A stretch of DNA of 64,000 nt from Deuterostichococcus epilithicus. Its lineage: Eukaryota > Chlorophyta > Trebouxiophyceae > Prasiolales > Stichococcaceae. The position numbers and the translations under genes are program-made. Below are positions 10,532 to 20,589 of the stretch, piece after piece (the stretch's first letter is position 1; every line of letters begins with the position of its first letter). The notes beneath the pieces are model-generated. The model did no database searches and was not told the DNA's origin. It worked only from the letters and a program-made list of their open reading frames with translations. The stretch covers positions 2,294,001 through 2,358,000 of the forward strand of contig JAVTLE010000001.1 of NCBI GenBank assembly GCA_033439295.1. The letters run 5' to 3'.

Positions 10532-13068
10532 TGTTGGGCCTGGCGGCACGTGCGGCGCGCTGACTTCATCGGTTGCAAGTTGACGGGACATCTCTCAGAA
10601 TGGAGTCTGGCTGACGCTGATGAGTTTAAATTCTGGCCGTAGGGCCTGGCGGAGGACCTGGCGCGGTGGTTCTTCCAGCAGCTCATTGTGGCGCTGGACT
10701 TCTGCCACAAGAAGGGCATTGCCAACCGCGACATCAAGCTGGAGGTGCGGGTTGATTTGCAAAACATTCTGCCTCCAATCACCTCCCTAAACCCTGAAAA
10801 GATCTCAAAAGGACATTACAGTAATCGACGTCAACTTGGAGGAGCACCGCCGCCGCACCATGGCTCTCGAGCGATGGTGTCGCGCGGCCTCCGAGCTGTG
10901 GGCACTGTTGCTTGCGGCTGGCGGCGCGGTCACGGCGGGTACCGCCCGATGCTCGCACGCCTGCGCCTGGCGGCGCACTGGCCCGCCAAAGTCTACGGGG
11001 GCACCTCAGTGCGCTGGCTGCACGGTAGCGTGCTTACCTGCAACTGCCGGCCACCAAGAAAGCGCGAGCTCAAACTTCGGTCTCACCGGCGCGGCCTGCC
11101 CTGGTGCAGAATGTGCTGCTGGACGGCACGCCGGAGCGGCCGCTGCTCAAGATCTGCGACTTCGGCTACTCGAAGAACGAGTACCTGGACTCGCGGCCGA
11201 AGTCGCTGTCCGGCACGCCTGACTACATCGCGCCCGAGGTGCGCCATTGGCGCCGTTTGGTGATGAGATTGACGTACATTCTAGCGGGACGCGGCCGAAT
11301 GCTTGCGGGTGCGGCGTGGGGACACACGAATCGCTGTTAGCAGTAAGCCCGCGTTTGGTGTCATGTTGCAGCAGCCCAGAGCTCGGCGCCGATCATGCCA
11401 CGCCTGCCCTGTGGTATTGCCTGCTGCCAAAACATCTCACACCTTGATAAGTAGGCCCCCTCCACCACAGGTGCTGAGCAACCCCTCCTATGACGGCAAG
11501 GTGGCCGACATCTGGTCCTGTGGCGTCATGCTGTACATCATGCTCACTGGTGCGAATGCCCCTCCTGCGGCGCTGCTGCAGCACAACAGACGCGTGTCAT
11601 CGCCACGCTGGCACGCTCTCTGCCAGACACGGAGCAGGCCGGATGACTGAGCGCATGTCAGCCAGCGCCTGAGCGGCGGGCCACCAGCAAAGCTTTGCAT
11701 GGCCTGCGGGGGCTGCAGCTCCTGACAAACCCCCGGCTGTTCATGCCACGGTGTTGCGACCGACCCTGGCGATGCCCGAGCTGCGTGTGCCGCAGGCGCA
11801 TTCCCCTTCTGGCGGCGCGGCGATGAGCGCGCCAACAGCATTGTGCGGCTACAGCAGATCTTCCCGCGCATCCTGGCGGCAGAGTATGTGAAGCCTGTCG
11901 CCTCGCCGGTGCGATCTCGTCCGCGCCAAGGGTCCTGTTTCCACTCTTAGGCCTCCTCTGAAGTGCCAGTTGCTTGCCGTCGTCCTGGTCTCTTGCCTAG
12001 CAATCGGCTGCTGCCATAGAACATTCTTCCAAGCAACGGCTCTGCAGGCTGACAGCCATCTCGTGCCCCGCCTTCCGCGCCGCTGACTGCGGGTCGCTTG
12101 GCGTGTTTCGCCTTCAGCCTTCCAAGGGCAAGAGAATTGCACAAGCCCCTGCCCGTCTGAAAATGCAAAACATTGCATTGGATGGAGTCGAAGCTGCTGG
12201 TCGACTGCAGGTGTGCCAGGGCCTGCTGTGCCCATCAAAGTGCTGTGTCTGTGGGCGAACATATAGGTTCCCTTTTTCAATCCAACAGAAACCCCTTTTC
12301 CGAGAGGCGAGCGACGAACAGTGGGTGTTCATGTGCACATGCCAGGTGTGCCTGGACCTGCTGCAGGCGATGCTGACGCCCAACCCGGCGGAGCGCATCA
12401 CGCTGCCGGCCATCATGCAGCACCCCTGGTGCGCTTTGTCCTCCCGTGCCCGGCTTCGCCATCTGGCAGAGGCTGTCGTCAACCTCGTCGGGCCTCGCGT
12501 GGCCCTGTGTCTGAGGCAGTGCGTCAGCCGGCAATGCCAAGCGAGGCATCGACCCTCGCCACCTTCAGGCCACGGCCACTTGGTCACATCCCCTAGCGCG
12601 CATTTCGAATGTTGCGAAGCAGACACTGCACCGTGCACAGGTCGCCAGACTCAAGAGCCTGCCGCCTGACCCCACAGGTTCGTCAAGGACCTGCCGCCAG
12701 GCCTGCACGAGATGAACGACCACCTGGTGTCGGTGAGTCTCCACAGTGACCACTGCGACGCCGCGCCTGCTGCAGCAGCAGGCCGGGCACCGTTGCCTGC
12801 CTGGAGGGCTGAAACTGCTGCCTGCGCGATGGCTGCAGCCATGACCTGCATGACGCTGGCAAGCGCGACTGTACCAAAGCATCATGCCCGGCTGGAACTC
12901 GTGCCCCGGCAGCGGCGGTCGTGGTGGCACAAGTTTGGCTGAGGTTGGAACTCAGCCCTGGTAGGGTCTCGATTGCGAGAACCCTTACCTGATACATTCC
13001 TTACCACGCCGCAGGCCGCGTTCCCTCCGGAGGTGCAACCTGTGCAGGAGATCATGCACATCCTGCAG
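9111..13068 (+). CDS. SnRK2-like serine/threonine protein kinase (ends incomplete)
   Basis: SnRK2-type kinases phosphorylate Ser/Thr in osmotic, nutrient and ABA-type stress signalling. Exons read as 9111-9199 (Gly loop [11 protein letters not shown]), 9545-9646 (VAIKF with the ATP lysine), 10178-10288, 10643-10744 (catalytic loop NRDIKLE), 11110-11238 (CDFGYSK, activation segment GTPDYIAPE), 11471-11549 ([14 protein letters not shown]), 11796-11887 ([13 protein letters not shown]), 12346-12428 ([10 protein letters not shown]), 12678-12732 and 13015-13068. A short exon between 11887 and 12346 is probably missing from my model. The usual His of the HRD motif is Asn here (NRD), which I recall from algal and plant SnRK2-type kinases. 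The N-terminal exon and the C-terminal tail after 13068 were not located with confidence. Introns carry a GCA microsatellite and two ghost-exon copies. Confidence 0.85.
10059..10122 (+). pseudogene. Ghost copy of kinase exon 10178-10288
   Basis: The intron just upstream of the real exon contains a decayed copy beginning right after its own CGCAG acceptor. Real and ghost share spaced identities, and a run around the ATGGAG of the real exon (ghost CACCACCATGGAGCATGCAG). One indel shifts the frame. It looks like an old tandem duplication of the exon with its 3' splice site. Confidence 0.7.
10475..10530 (+). repeat. (GCA)n microsatellite in a kinase intron
   Basis: An uninterrupted run of about 18 GCA/CAG units lies in the intron between the kinase exons ending at 10288 and starting at 10643. 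It is non-coding in this gene model. Coding CAG runs also occur in GLE1 (about 4716-4748 and 6873-6899). Confidence 0.95.
12211..12232 (+). pseudogene. Short ghost copy of the start of kinase exon 12346-12428
   Basis: After an ACTGCAG acceptor-like site, 22 bases (GTGTGCCAGGGCCTGCTGTG and two more) match the first bases of the real exon (GTGTGCCTGGACCTGCTGCA) with few differences. The copy then diverges. It is shorter than the other ghosts and less certain. Confidence 0.5.
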
Positions 13069-14206
13069 GTGCGGCTCCACTGCCCCTGCTGTACACAGCA
13101 CAGTGGGCCGGAACCGTCCACGAGCTGCGCAGCCTTGCGTTCTTTCTTGTCCACAGTCATGCACGCTGCTGTGCTCAAGAGACAGGCTCCTAAGGCGGGC
13201 TCCTGCAGCGTGACGGCGTAGGCGAGCTCCGGCTGAGCAGTCCTCAGTCCGCAATGCAGGCCGCCACCCGCCAGCCGGAGGCGTCCCAATGACAGCCGTC
13301 TGCAGCGGCATGCTGCGGCGGCAGCCGCCTGGCGCTGCGGCTCGGGACGCCTGAGTCGCGGCCGTGGGCGCAGGGACGGCCGCGACCGCCAGCGCAGAAA
13401 CATGTGGGGGAAGCGCCAGGCTGCTAGGGCTCACCGTGGGCGGCGCCGCGACTGCGCCCGCGACGCCGCCGCGCACGGGCAGCGGCGTACGTTGTGGAAT
13501 AGATAGTGCATGCACCTGCCGCCGCCCGGCGCGCCAGCGCCGCGGCTGCCGGCACGGCGTCAGTTGCGAGTCGACGCGATGGCACTGGGCGGCGGCGGTC
13601 GAGGGGGGTTACATTTCAGGGACAAGGGGAGCGGGCTGATTGAGGCGCCACGGGAGCATTGCCTTGAGGCACGGCAGTAGAGCTGTGCCTCCGCCGGGCG
13701 GCGGTTCGCACTACTGCTGGCGGCAGAGGACCGAGGACCCTTGGAGGCACGGGTTGGCAATTACAGCTCGCCGGAGGTCGCCAGCCAAGGAAGTGGTGCT
13801 GCCCGGCGAGACGCGTAGGGGCTGAAGACGTTTAAAGTGGGCCACAGCAATGACCCTATAGTAGTTGAACAGTAGAGCGCAGCCTTTAGAGCAGGTGGAC
13901 CGCTGCTGTCAGATAGATATCTAGGGCAGCCACCTGCAGCCCCGCAGCCCGCGCATGCGCAAGTGCTGCAGACCCAGCTCGAAGAGTCGCTTTGTGTGGG
14001 GCGTTATGACGTGTTTTGGCTGAACAACCTGATCAAATGGAGGCACAGTCGGCAGCATGCATCAGCCGCGGCGTACCTCTCTGCATCAATGTGTGTGTTG
14101 TGCAGCCCAGATATCTGGAGTCAACTGTTGCTCTCTAGCTCCCGCGGTTTGAAATTGCACCATCGGCATGTTCTAGACGATAAGCATTCGACCAAATGCT
14201 GAGCAC
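13069..14206. other. Stretch between kinase and cyanase 3' ends
   Basis: The two flanking genes converge here, so it should hold both 3' UTRs and probably the last kinase exon(s). Ala/Pro/Thr-rich frames are open on both strands at about 13270-13640, and none has a recognisable motif. TTACA (TGTAA on the minus strand) occurs near 13609 and 13760 as possible cyanase polyadenylation signals. Confidence 0.3.
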
Positions 14207-16376
14207 CTAAGACGTATACGCAGGTGCTTGGCAGATCTGGCAATGTTCAGTGTGTAGCAGCTGCGCCATCACATCATTGAGCATGACCTCACGCTGCACC
14301 ACAGTTTGACAGCTACATGCAGAGTCACGTGAGTCCTCTCTTTCCATGTGCAGCAGCCTAAAATAAGCAAACCATTGCCTGCCCATGAGCTGCCCGAATG
14401 GGCGTGCGCCGGCACAGGCACTCCTGCTGACCTCCATTCGATTAGTGCGGCGCAGTGTTGTCTTCGGCTTTCTGCACGCAATACAGCCACGAGTTGCGTA
14501 GGAGCGTTTTCTACCAAGAGCCGCTTGACACATGGCTTTGACTGGCACTCTGGCAGCCTCGGCTGCACAGTGGCACTGCACAAGATCGGGATCAATGCAG
14601 ACAGGCGTAGCAGAAATTCACCTGCTCGATGTGGGGCAAGAACTTCCCTGCAAGATGGCACACACGCTATCGTCGCCTCCTGCATGAGTGGCTTTGTTGG
14701 CACAGTCGTCAGGGTGGATGATCCCAGAGCAGTCGTGGAGCCGAGGAAGAGAGGAAGACGCCTCGCCGTTGAGCGTGATGGCGATGCGCTTTTCGCCGCC
14801 CTTCCCGTCGATGACTTTCAAAGTGGCAAACATGTCGATGGCGCTCATGATGCTGCGCGACAGCAGCACCCCAACATGTCAAGACCAACACCCAGAAATT
14901 GCCAGGCTTTGTGAGGACCCAGCAACTGGATGCTGGTGGTAGACGGCAGGAGGGTGTGTGCAGGCCCGGGTTGCTCAGAACCGCATCCAGAGGCACAGGC
15001 CACCTCGGCGGCGGACAGGGGCCTGGCATGTGGCGCAGACAACGGGCGGCGGAGATTGCTGTGGGCGACCAGGCTGCGCTGAAAAAGGAATGACAACCCC
15101 TGATCTCCATCTGGAGCGCGGGGGCAACCTGATCTCTACACGAAAGGCCTGTGCGCACCCGTCGCCCAGCTCCTCGTTCATGACCGCCTTGATGGACTCG
15201 CCATAGTGCAACACCGCCTGCAGCCGCAAGAGCACCTGGTCCTTAGCTACTTTCGCACTGACCCGCATTGGCATCGGATGTTCGTCGTCCGAGTCGTGCT
15301 GTTCTTGCATCAACCCTCGTTGGCATTGCCCAAATTGGTGCTGGCACATGCAATCGCCGACTTGTGATGGCGCACAGATGGCCAGGTTTGCGCTGCTGTC
15401 CAGGGTTTCGGCACCCTGGGCTCCAGGTGGCACCCAACGTCCCACGGATGTCCCTGGATCCCGGCGGCGCAGCGGCCCCAAGAGCCGGCTGTTAGCAATG
15501 CAGGTGCCTGCCCTGCTACACATCTACCTCCGTGGTGCGGTAGATGTGCGGCTCCTGCACAATGGCAGGGTCGTACGATCGCATGGGGCACCGCTTCATG
15601 GCGTCGAGGTGGTCGTCCGTCAGCCCCGGCACCGCCGCCCGCAGCGCCTCGACTGTGCCCGCCTTGAGCTGCGCCTGCGGGACCCAAAAGGTTTTGGTAC
15701 CAGGGTTTTGTTGAGGTTCGCTCGCCTGCCCTCAGGTCCGTGTTGACCCGCCCGGCGGGATGGCATTGACGTCAGAGTGATCGCCAGAGTGCAGCGGCGG
15801 GCAGCAAAGTTAGGTAAAAAGGCTGACTGCAGCAGCAGCAGCAGCAGGAGCCGCAGCGCAATAGCCGGCTGAGCAGCAAATTCTTGCAGCACGGCCGTGA
15901 TCAAGAGCTGGCTGACAGACGGATTAACCGCCACGGCCAGAAGCGCGCACCGCACCTGGTTGTGGAACAGCTGTGCGGTGTACAGGTTGGTCAGTTTGAC
16001 CTCGTTTGCAATCTCTGTGAAGGTCTTGCCGCTGGCCTCCTTGGCTGCCAGCAGCTCGCTGACCAGCTCAGGCTTGGCTGCGAACAGGGGGTGCGGCAGT
16101 TGATCAGGGCGCGGCAGCTGAAACGCTAGATCAGGTTCACGCTCAGGGTTTCACATGATCATGGTACTGCGTGCCCATCCCGGCGCCGGCGTGCCGGCGT
16201 GCGCAAGGGCACTGTGGCTCGCCCTCCGCGATCAACGCGGTGGTGCTGGCAGAGAACAACGTTCCAGAGGGTCAGTGAGCTTCAATCAAGCAGAGGCGCA
16301 CGCTCATGCGCTGCCGATCGTCAGCCCAGTCCGACCCACCGAACTTGGCGGTGTTCCGGAACCCAGCGGACGCCAT
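14207..16376 (-). CDS. CYN: Cyanate hydratase (cyanase)
   Basis: Cyanase (EC 4.2.1.104) converts cyanate and bicarbonate to carbamate and CO2, and so to ammonia, detoxifying cyanate and recovering nitrogen. Seven exons join in phase: 16376-16340, 16125-15956, 15674-15528, 15217-15159, 14852-14767, 14647-14622 and 14293-14207, giving about 203 residues. The N-terminal helical domain ([20 protein letters not shown]) and the C-terminal catalytic domain closely resemble plant cyanases. The catalytic Arg and Glu (E. coli 96 and 99) lie in HIYRTTE, and the Ser (122) in GIMSAID. The exon ending at 14767 uses a GC donor (GCGAGG); only that junction restores [14 protein letters not shown] tail after the usual end ([19 protein letters not shown]) has a CxxC. 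The first exon encodes only 12 residues before an intron. Confidence 0.93.
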
Positions 16377-16688
16377 GACGACGCGACGTGTGTTCACCGG
16401 TCGAGCTACATCGCTGGAACGTCTATGATGGAGCCGCGCTGCCACTGACGTCCGCGAGATGGCCTGCACCTCACATTACGTCAGCACAGGTGTGCAGATC
16501 ATAGCAAGGTTAGGACCGGCAACTCGGGACGTCCGGCATCAAATCGCATGCCCGTACCTTCATCTTCGGCGCGTAGTTTATTGAAGTATGATTATGGTAC
16601 TGAGATGTTGCGCTGAAATACTTGTCCCGCAACTTTAGGCCTCTGGGGCGCCAAGCCGAATCTGGCGAAACGTAACCCAGCTGCAAAC

Positions 16689-16713
16689 AAAAAAAAAAAA
16701 AAAAAAAAAAAAA
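16689..16713 (+). repeat. Run of 25 A residues
   Basis: A 25-base pure A tract sits in a relatively AT-rich segment (about 16560-16720). It lies 110 bp beyond the GT31 stop, where it reads as poly-T on that gene's strand. It could be a simple repeat or the tail of a retrocopied transcript on the plus strand. Confidence 0.95.
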
Positions 16714-16754
16714 CATACTTCGTAATTTCCCTCTGACCACTTCAGCCTCCCAGC

Positions 16755-16759
16755 TTACA
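16755..16759 (-). terminator. TGTAA polyadenylation signal of the GT31 gene
   Basis: TTACA on the plus strand is TGTAA on the minus strand, about 65 bases past the stop at 16824. TGTAA is the usual green-algal poly(A) signal. Confidence 0.5.
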
Positions 16760-16823
16760 GACCTTTCTTGCCCTCACGGTATTTGCTGTGCTTCACCGCC
16801 TGTCCACCTGACATATGCTTGGA

Positions 16824-19800
16824 TCACTCGTCGGGCGCCGCCCCACGCAATGGAGGGTGCTGCAGGGCGGTGGCATTGTGGCACAAGAACCGGTCAACCA
16901 TCACGCCCGATGTTGACACCTCCGCAGACTCTGTGTTGTCCTCATCCACTCGCACCCAGCCGAATTCCGCCTTCAGCACGCAGGTCCCATTAGCTGGCTG
17001 GAATGTCCACTGCATACAAAGCAGGGCGTCTTTGCACGCAGCACGGCATGCATTGCTGTCCTGCGCTGCCGCTACTGCCACATCAGGCCCCTCGAGCCGA
17101 ACACCCACCAACTGCAGGTGGCTGCCGTCTTCCGACACTATGGCGCCGCCAAACGGCCCAATTGCTGGCGCCGGGGCCGGTGCCGGCGCACGCGCTAAGC
17201 CGGCTGAACCCGTGATAGCGGCCAGCTCCTCCGGCGTGACGGCAGTGACGCCAGCAGCCGCCGCGGCCGCGCCGGCGCGCATCCGCCGCCAAAGGCCACC
17301 ATATGTTGGTCGCCCCTCCGCCGCAACCTCCGCCTCATACACGATCTGTTAGCACAGAATGATGGTATTAAGCACAGAATGTTGATAAGATTCAGTGATT
17401 GCGCCTCAGGCATCATCACGTTGGTGACTTGTGCCTGTGTCACAGCAAGGCATTGGCCGCGGTTTGAAAGCCGGCTGCAAGCCTGGCGAGAGGCTGCCAT
17501 GCGCTTGGTGTGCCTCTGCCGAAAGCACAATTGCGCCTGCAAGCATGCCTGGAGGTGGTGGTCGGGTTGAAGGCACTTGCATTCATCTCCTTCAAAAAGA
17601 CGTAGCCCGCAAGCGCATGCACAAACGTGCAATACAGGGTGACAAGTATCACCCGTACACGGTCAGAGGTGTGTCAGCTTGCAGCGGCAGGCTGCTTGAG
17701 TCGCTTGGTAACTCTGTAGCAGGCCGAGGCCACCAGCAAGCGCCCATGTTGGCAAACGACCCAGCAAAGCAAACAGCAAACCTGCATCTGCCATGGCAGC
17801 AGGTGGTGGATGGAGAACACGGGGGTGCATGGGCGGTGCATCGGCCACTGCAGCGCTAACCCCTCCGCCGCGTTGTCCGCATGCAGGTTCGGCAGTCCCG
17901 GCGGCTGCGTGTGCACAGGTGCAACCGAGTCAAATCCGGCTTCACGCAGCAGTACGGACAGACGCACAGCACGGAACAGGTGGGCGCTGGCGTGCACAGC
18001 AAGCACTGGTGAGCGGCCGCTGCTCTCACGAGTGTGCTCTGCACAGCATCATTGCTTGCAGCCAGGCGCGGCATCCTGCGCAAAGCTGCTGGAGTTGGTG
18101 CTCCGGGTGCAACGATGAGGGCAGCCAAGATGGTGGTTCATGTCCGATGTGAGTGAGATGTGACAGATGTGAGATGCGACAGATGTGATCCGAGTGAGAT
18201 GCACTGAGATGCAACTGGATGCCGCACCTCGTTTAGCATGGCACCCTCGGGGACACCGTTCTCCAGGAAAGGCACCCCCAAGCGGCGCAGGCAAAGCGTC
18301 GTTTGCACGTCGCCCTGGAGTGTCACACGAGGGGAGTTGGCGGTTACCGAGTTCAAGAAAGTACTGCTGCTGCACAGGCACAGCGCCGTCTGCACACCCC
18401 CCCTGCACTGCTGTCAACAGCAGCGCTCATGGCTCCAAGCTGGAACTAGCGTTCTACAGCCTGAAGCTGCGAGGAGTGCAGGGGTAAATACCGCAGCGAG
18501 CCGGCATGTCAGGAGGTGCAGCGGCACCATGCACTCAGTAAGCGGACCAATGGCTGCGCCAGAGGGCATGAACCCTGCAGCTAAACCCTACCTCGTAGTA
18601 TTCTGCATCCACGACCCTCAGGACGCAGTCCTGCAGACCAGCCGCCAGCAGCTTCATGGCGGCCCTGCAGTAGGCCGCGCGTCGTGCATGTCGTCGATGA
18701 TAGGGTTTTGCGCAGATCAAGATTGTCGCGCTGAGATAGCGCGTGGACTGAAACATGGTATTGACCGTCAAAGGACTGCATCGTCAAGCGAACGAGCCAC
18801 AATGCCGGCAGGTGTTGTTGCCACATCGGCGCTGCAGCCGTGTTGGCCAGCGCATTGGTAGCTGACATGCCCGCGACAGCGAGGGCGACGCATCTTCCTA
18901 GGCGTAGCGTTTGCAGTCAGTCCGATTCAGGGTAGGGTTCGGATGCCCCCACCTCACCTGGACAGGACCATGCCCTCGCCGCCGTGCGGCATGGCGCCTC
19001 CCTCAAACCTGTCGCCTGCACAGCTGGCATGACCCTCAAACCAGCTTATGCCTGACAAGTCTGCTTTCTTCGATGCGGTCAAGAGCTGCTATTCTGGCAC
19101 TGCGTTGTGACCTATGGGGCAGAGCCCAGCGCTAGCCTGCTCACCTGTGCGGTTGTTCATGCTGTCCTCAAAGCCAAACTGCAGGCCACTGCAGCACAAC
19201 GGCAACATGAGCAGTAATTGTCGAGTACCAGGTTCGTCGACTGATGTAATTGCTTGTTGCATGCTTCCTTACGCCTCAGGCTCAGGCTTTGACACCGTCT
19301 GAGGGTGACAAGTGATGCGGCTGAGTCTGCAGGGCAAGACTTGCTGAAACTCAGGCAAGAGGACTCTGACATGCAGAGGGAGCGCGCACAAGTAGTCGTA
19401 GCTGTGGCCCAGGAGCAGCGGCTCTTCGGGGTCGAAGCCGGATATAAAGTCCCGGAACGGCTGCATGAGCCAGTAGGTGTCGTCGTCCATGCAGACATAC
19501 CAGGCCGCGTCTGGAAAGGCATTGTGCAGCGCGCCCCACCCCGGAATATTCTTGTACCTGCCAAGCAGCGTTCGAGTTCCACGACTCGAGCAGTCCACAG
19601 CATATGAGTGCCACGACTCGAGAAGTCCACGGTGACAACACGAACCACAATCTGTGTCAGAATGCGACAATGAAAATGGACGGCGCATCAGAGCCGTAGG
19701 CTCCCTTTCGGCTTTGTATGGTCAGACATCCGGCAGCTTGACATTGATACTGTCTACAGGACGACTTGCCTCTCCATTTGGTACCCCTTTGAAGCCTCAT

Positions 19801-20589
19801 CACTCTGCCACCGCAGCCGGCGGCGGACTGCGGCGTCACCGGCAGGCGCAGCACCAAGCTGCTCGCCGCCACCCGTGGCGTTCAGCTGCTCGTAAAACCT
19901 CTGCAGCAGGTGCAGCGCAGGCGTCGCGACATCCAGCACGGGCACGGTGCCGGTGGCATCTGCGTATCCAGGTGAATATGGACACATCAACAGCACAGCT
20001 TTGGAGTATGGTACAACTCTGGGGTCTGGTGCAAAGCGCCATCGCCATGAACGAGTCCCAGGCGCTGTGATGCACTGTACCATGCGTGTCGCAACTGCTT
20101 GCAGCACCAGCATGCAGCCGAGGCGGGCAAATGCTCCTACTGTGCATGCCAAACATTCACAACGAGCGCCGCGCACCGGGCTCTGCGCCAATCAGAATAT
20201 AATTTTTGATCCCGGGCAGGAAGGTCAGCATCTGCATGGGCACCCGCCGCTGCGCCGTGACTGTGCCCGTCTTGATGACGAACGCGAAATCGTCCTGCCA
20301 TGGCTCCGCAAGCCACTGACGATGTTCTGACGATCGGGCCGTGCCCCCCGGTCCGCACGGCGGACGGTGCAGCTGCGGGACAGGGAACAGCAGACAGTTT
20401 TGACAGACACTTATCATTCTGGTGGCAGAATCGTCCCCGAGCACCTTTGCTTGTCAAGCTCACCTGGACCAGCTGCCAGAACGGGAAGAGGGCAGAGCTG
20501 CAGACGATCGCAAAGGTGATGGCACCGGCAGCGCACAAAAAGCTCAACCTGCGCTTGGGCCTAGCCTGCGCACCCCTCTGTCTGCGCAT
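16824..20589 (-). CDS. GT31 / fringe-like type II glycosyltransferase with C-terminal PAN-like region
   Basis: This is a Golgi-type glycosyltransferase resembling core-1/fringe beta-1,3-transferases. The first exon (20589-20464) encodes a basic N-terminus and a signal anchor (FLCAAGAITFAIVCSSALF). Exon 20315-20177 holds FVIKTGTVTAQRRVPM, and a further exon begins at 19959. The exon near 19560-19370 has the metal-binding DxD (MDDDTYW). Later short exons give FGFEDSMNN, FEGGAMPHGGEGMVLS and, near 17800, PVFSIHHL, all typical of fringe-like catalytic domains. The last exon, from about 17346, encodes about 170 residues with a Cys pattern like a PAN/Apple module (ACKDALLCMQWTFQPANGTC), a protein- or carbohydrate-binding fold. 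Some small exons between 19370 and 17350 are only roughly placed. The donor sugar and acceptor are not predictable. Confidence 0.8.
18146..18215. repeat. Degenerate GAGATG/ACAGATGT short repeats
   Basis: About 70 bases consist of imperfect alternations of GAGATG, TGTGAC and AGATGT units. They lie in an intron of the GT31 gene. Confidence 0.7.
19575..19640. repeat. Two-copy 33-bp tandem repeat in GT31
   Basis: Two adjacent units share the core CCACGACTCGAG and AGTCCAC, spaced about 33 bp apart. They lie next to the DxD exon of the GT31 gene, on its upstream (intron) side. Confidence 0.7.

Larger units (their letters stand above)
16377..16823. other. Gap between cyanase start and GT31 end
   Basis: It carries the cyanase 5' flank and the GT31 3' UTR. 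An open frame extends upstream of the cyanase ATG to about 16469 but starts with GTG, so the internal ATG was preferred. The gap also holds the A-tract at 16689-16713. Confidence 0.5.

Noticed and set aside
16377-16469. N-terminal extension of cyanase with a mitochondrial-like presequence
   Set aside because: The frame is open but begins with GTG. The in-frame ATG at 16376 is the first proper start and joins well to exon 2.
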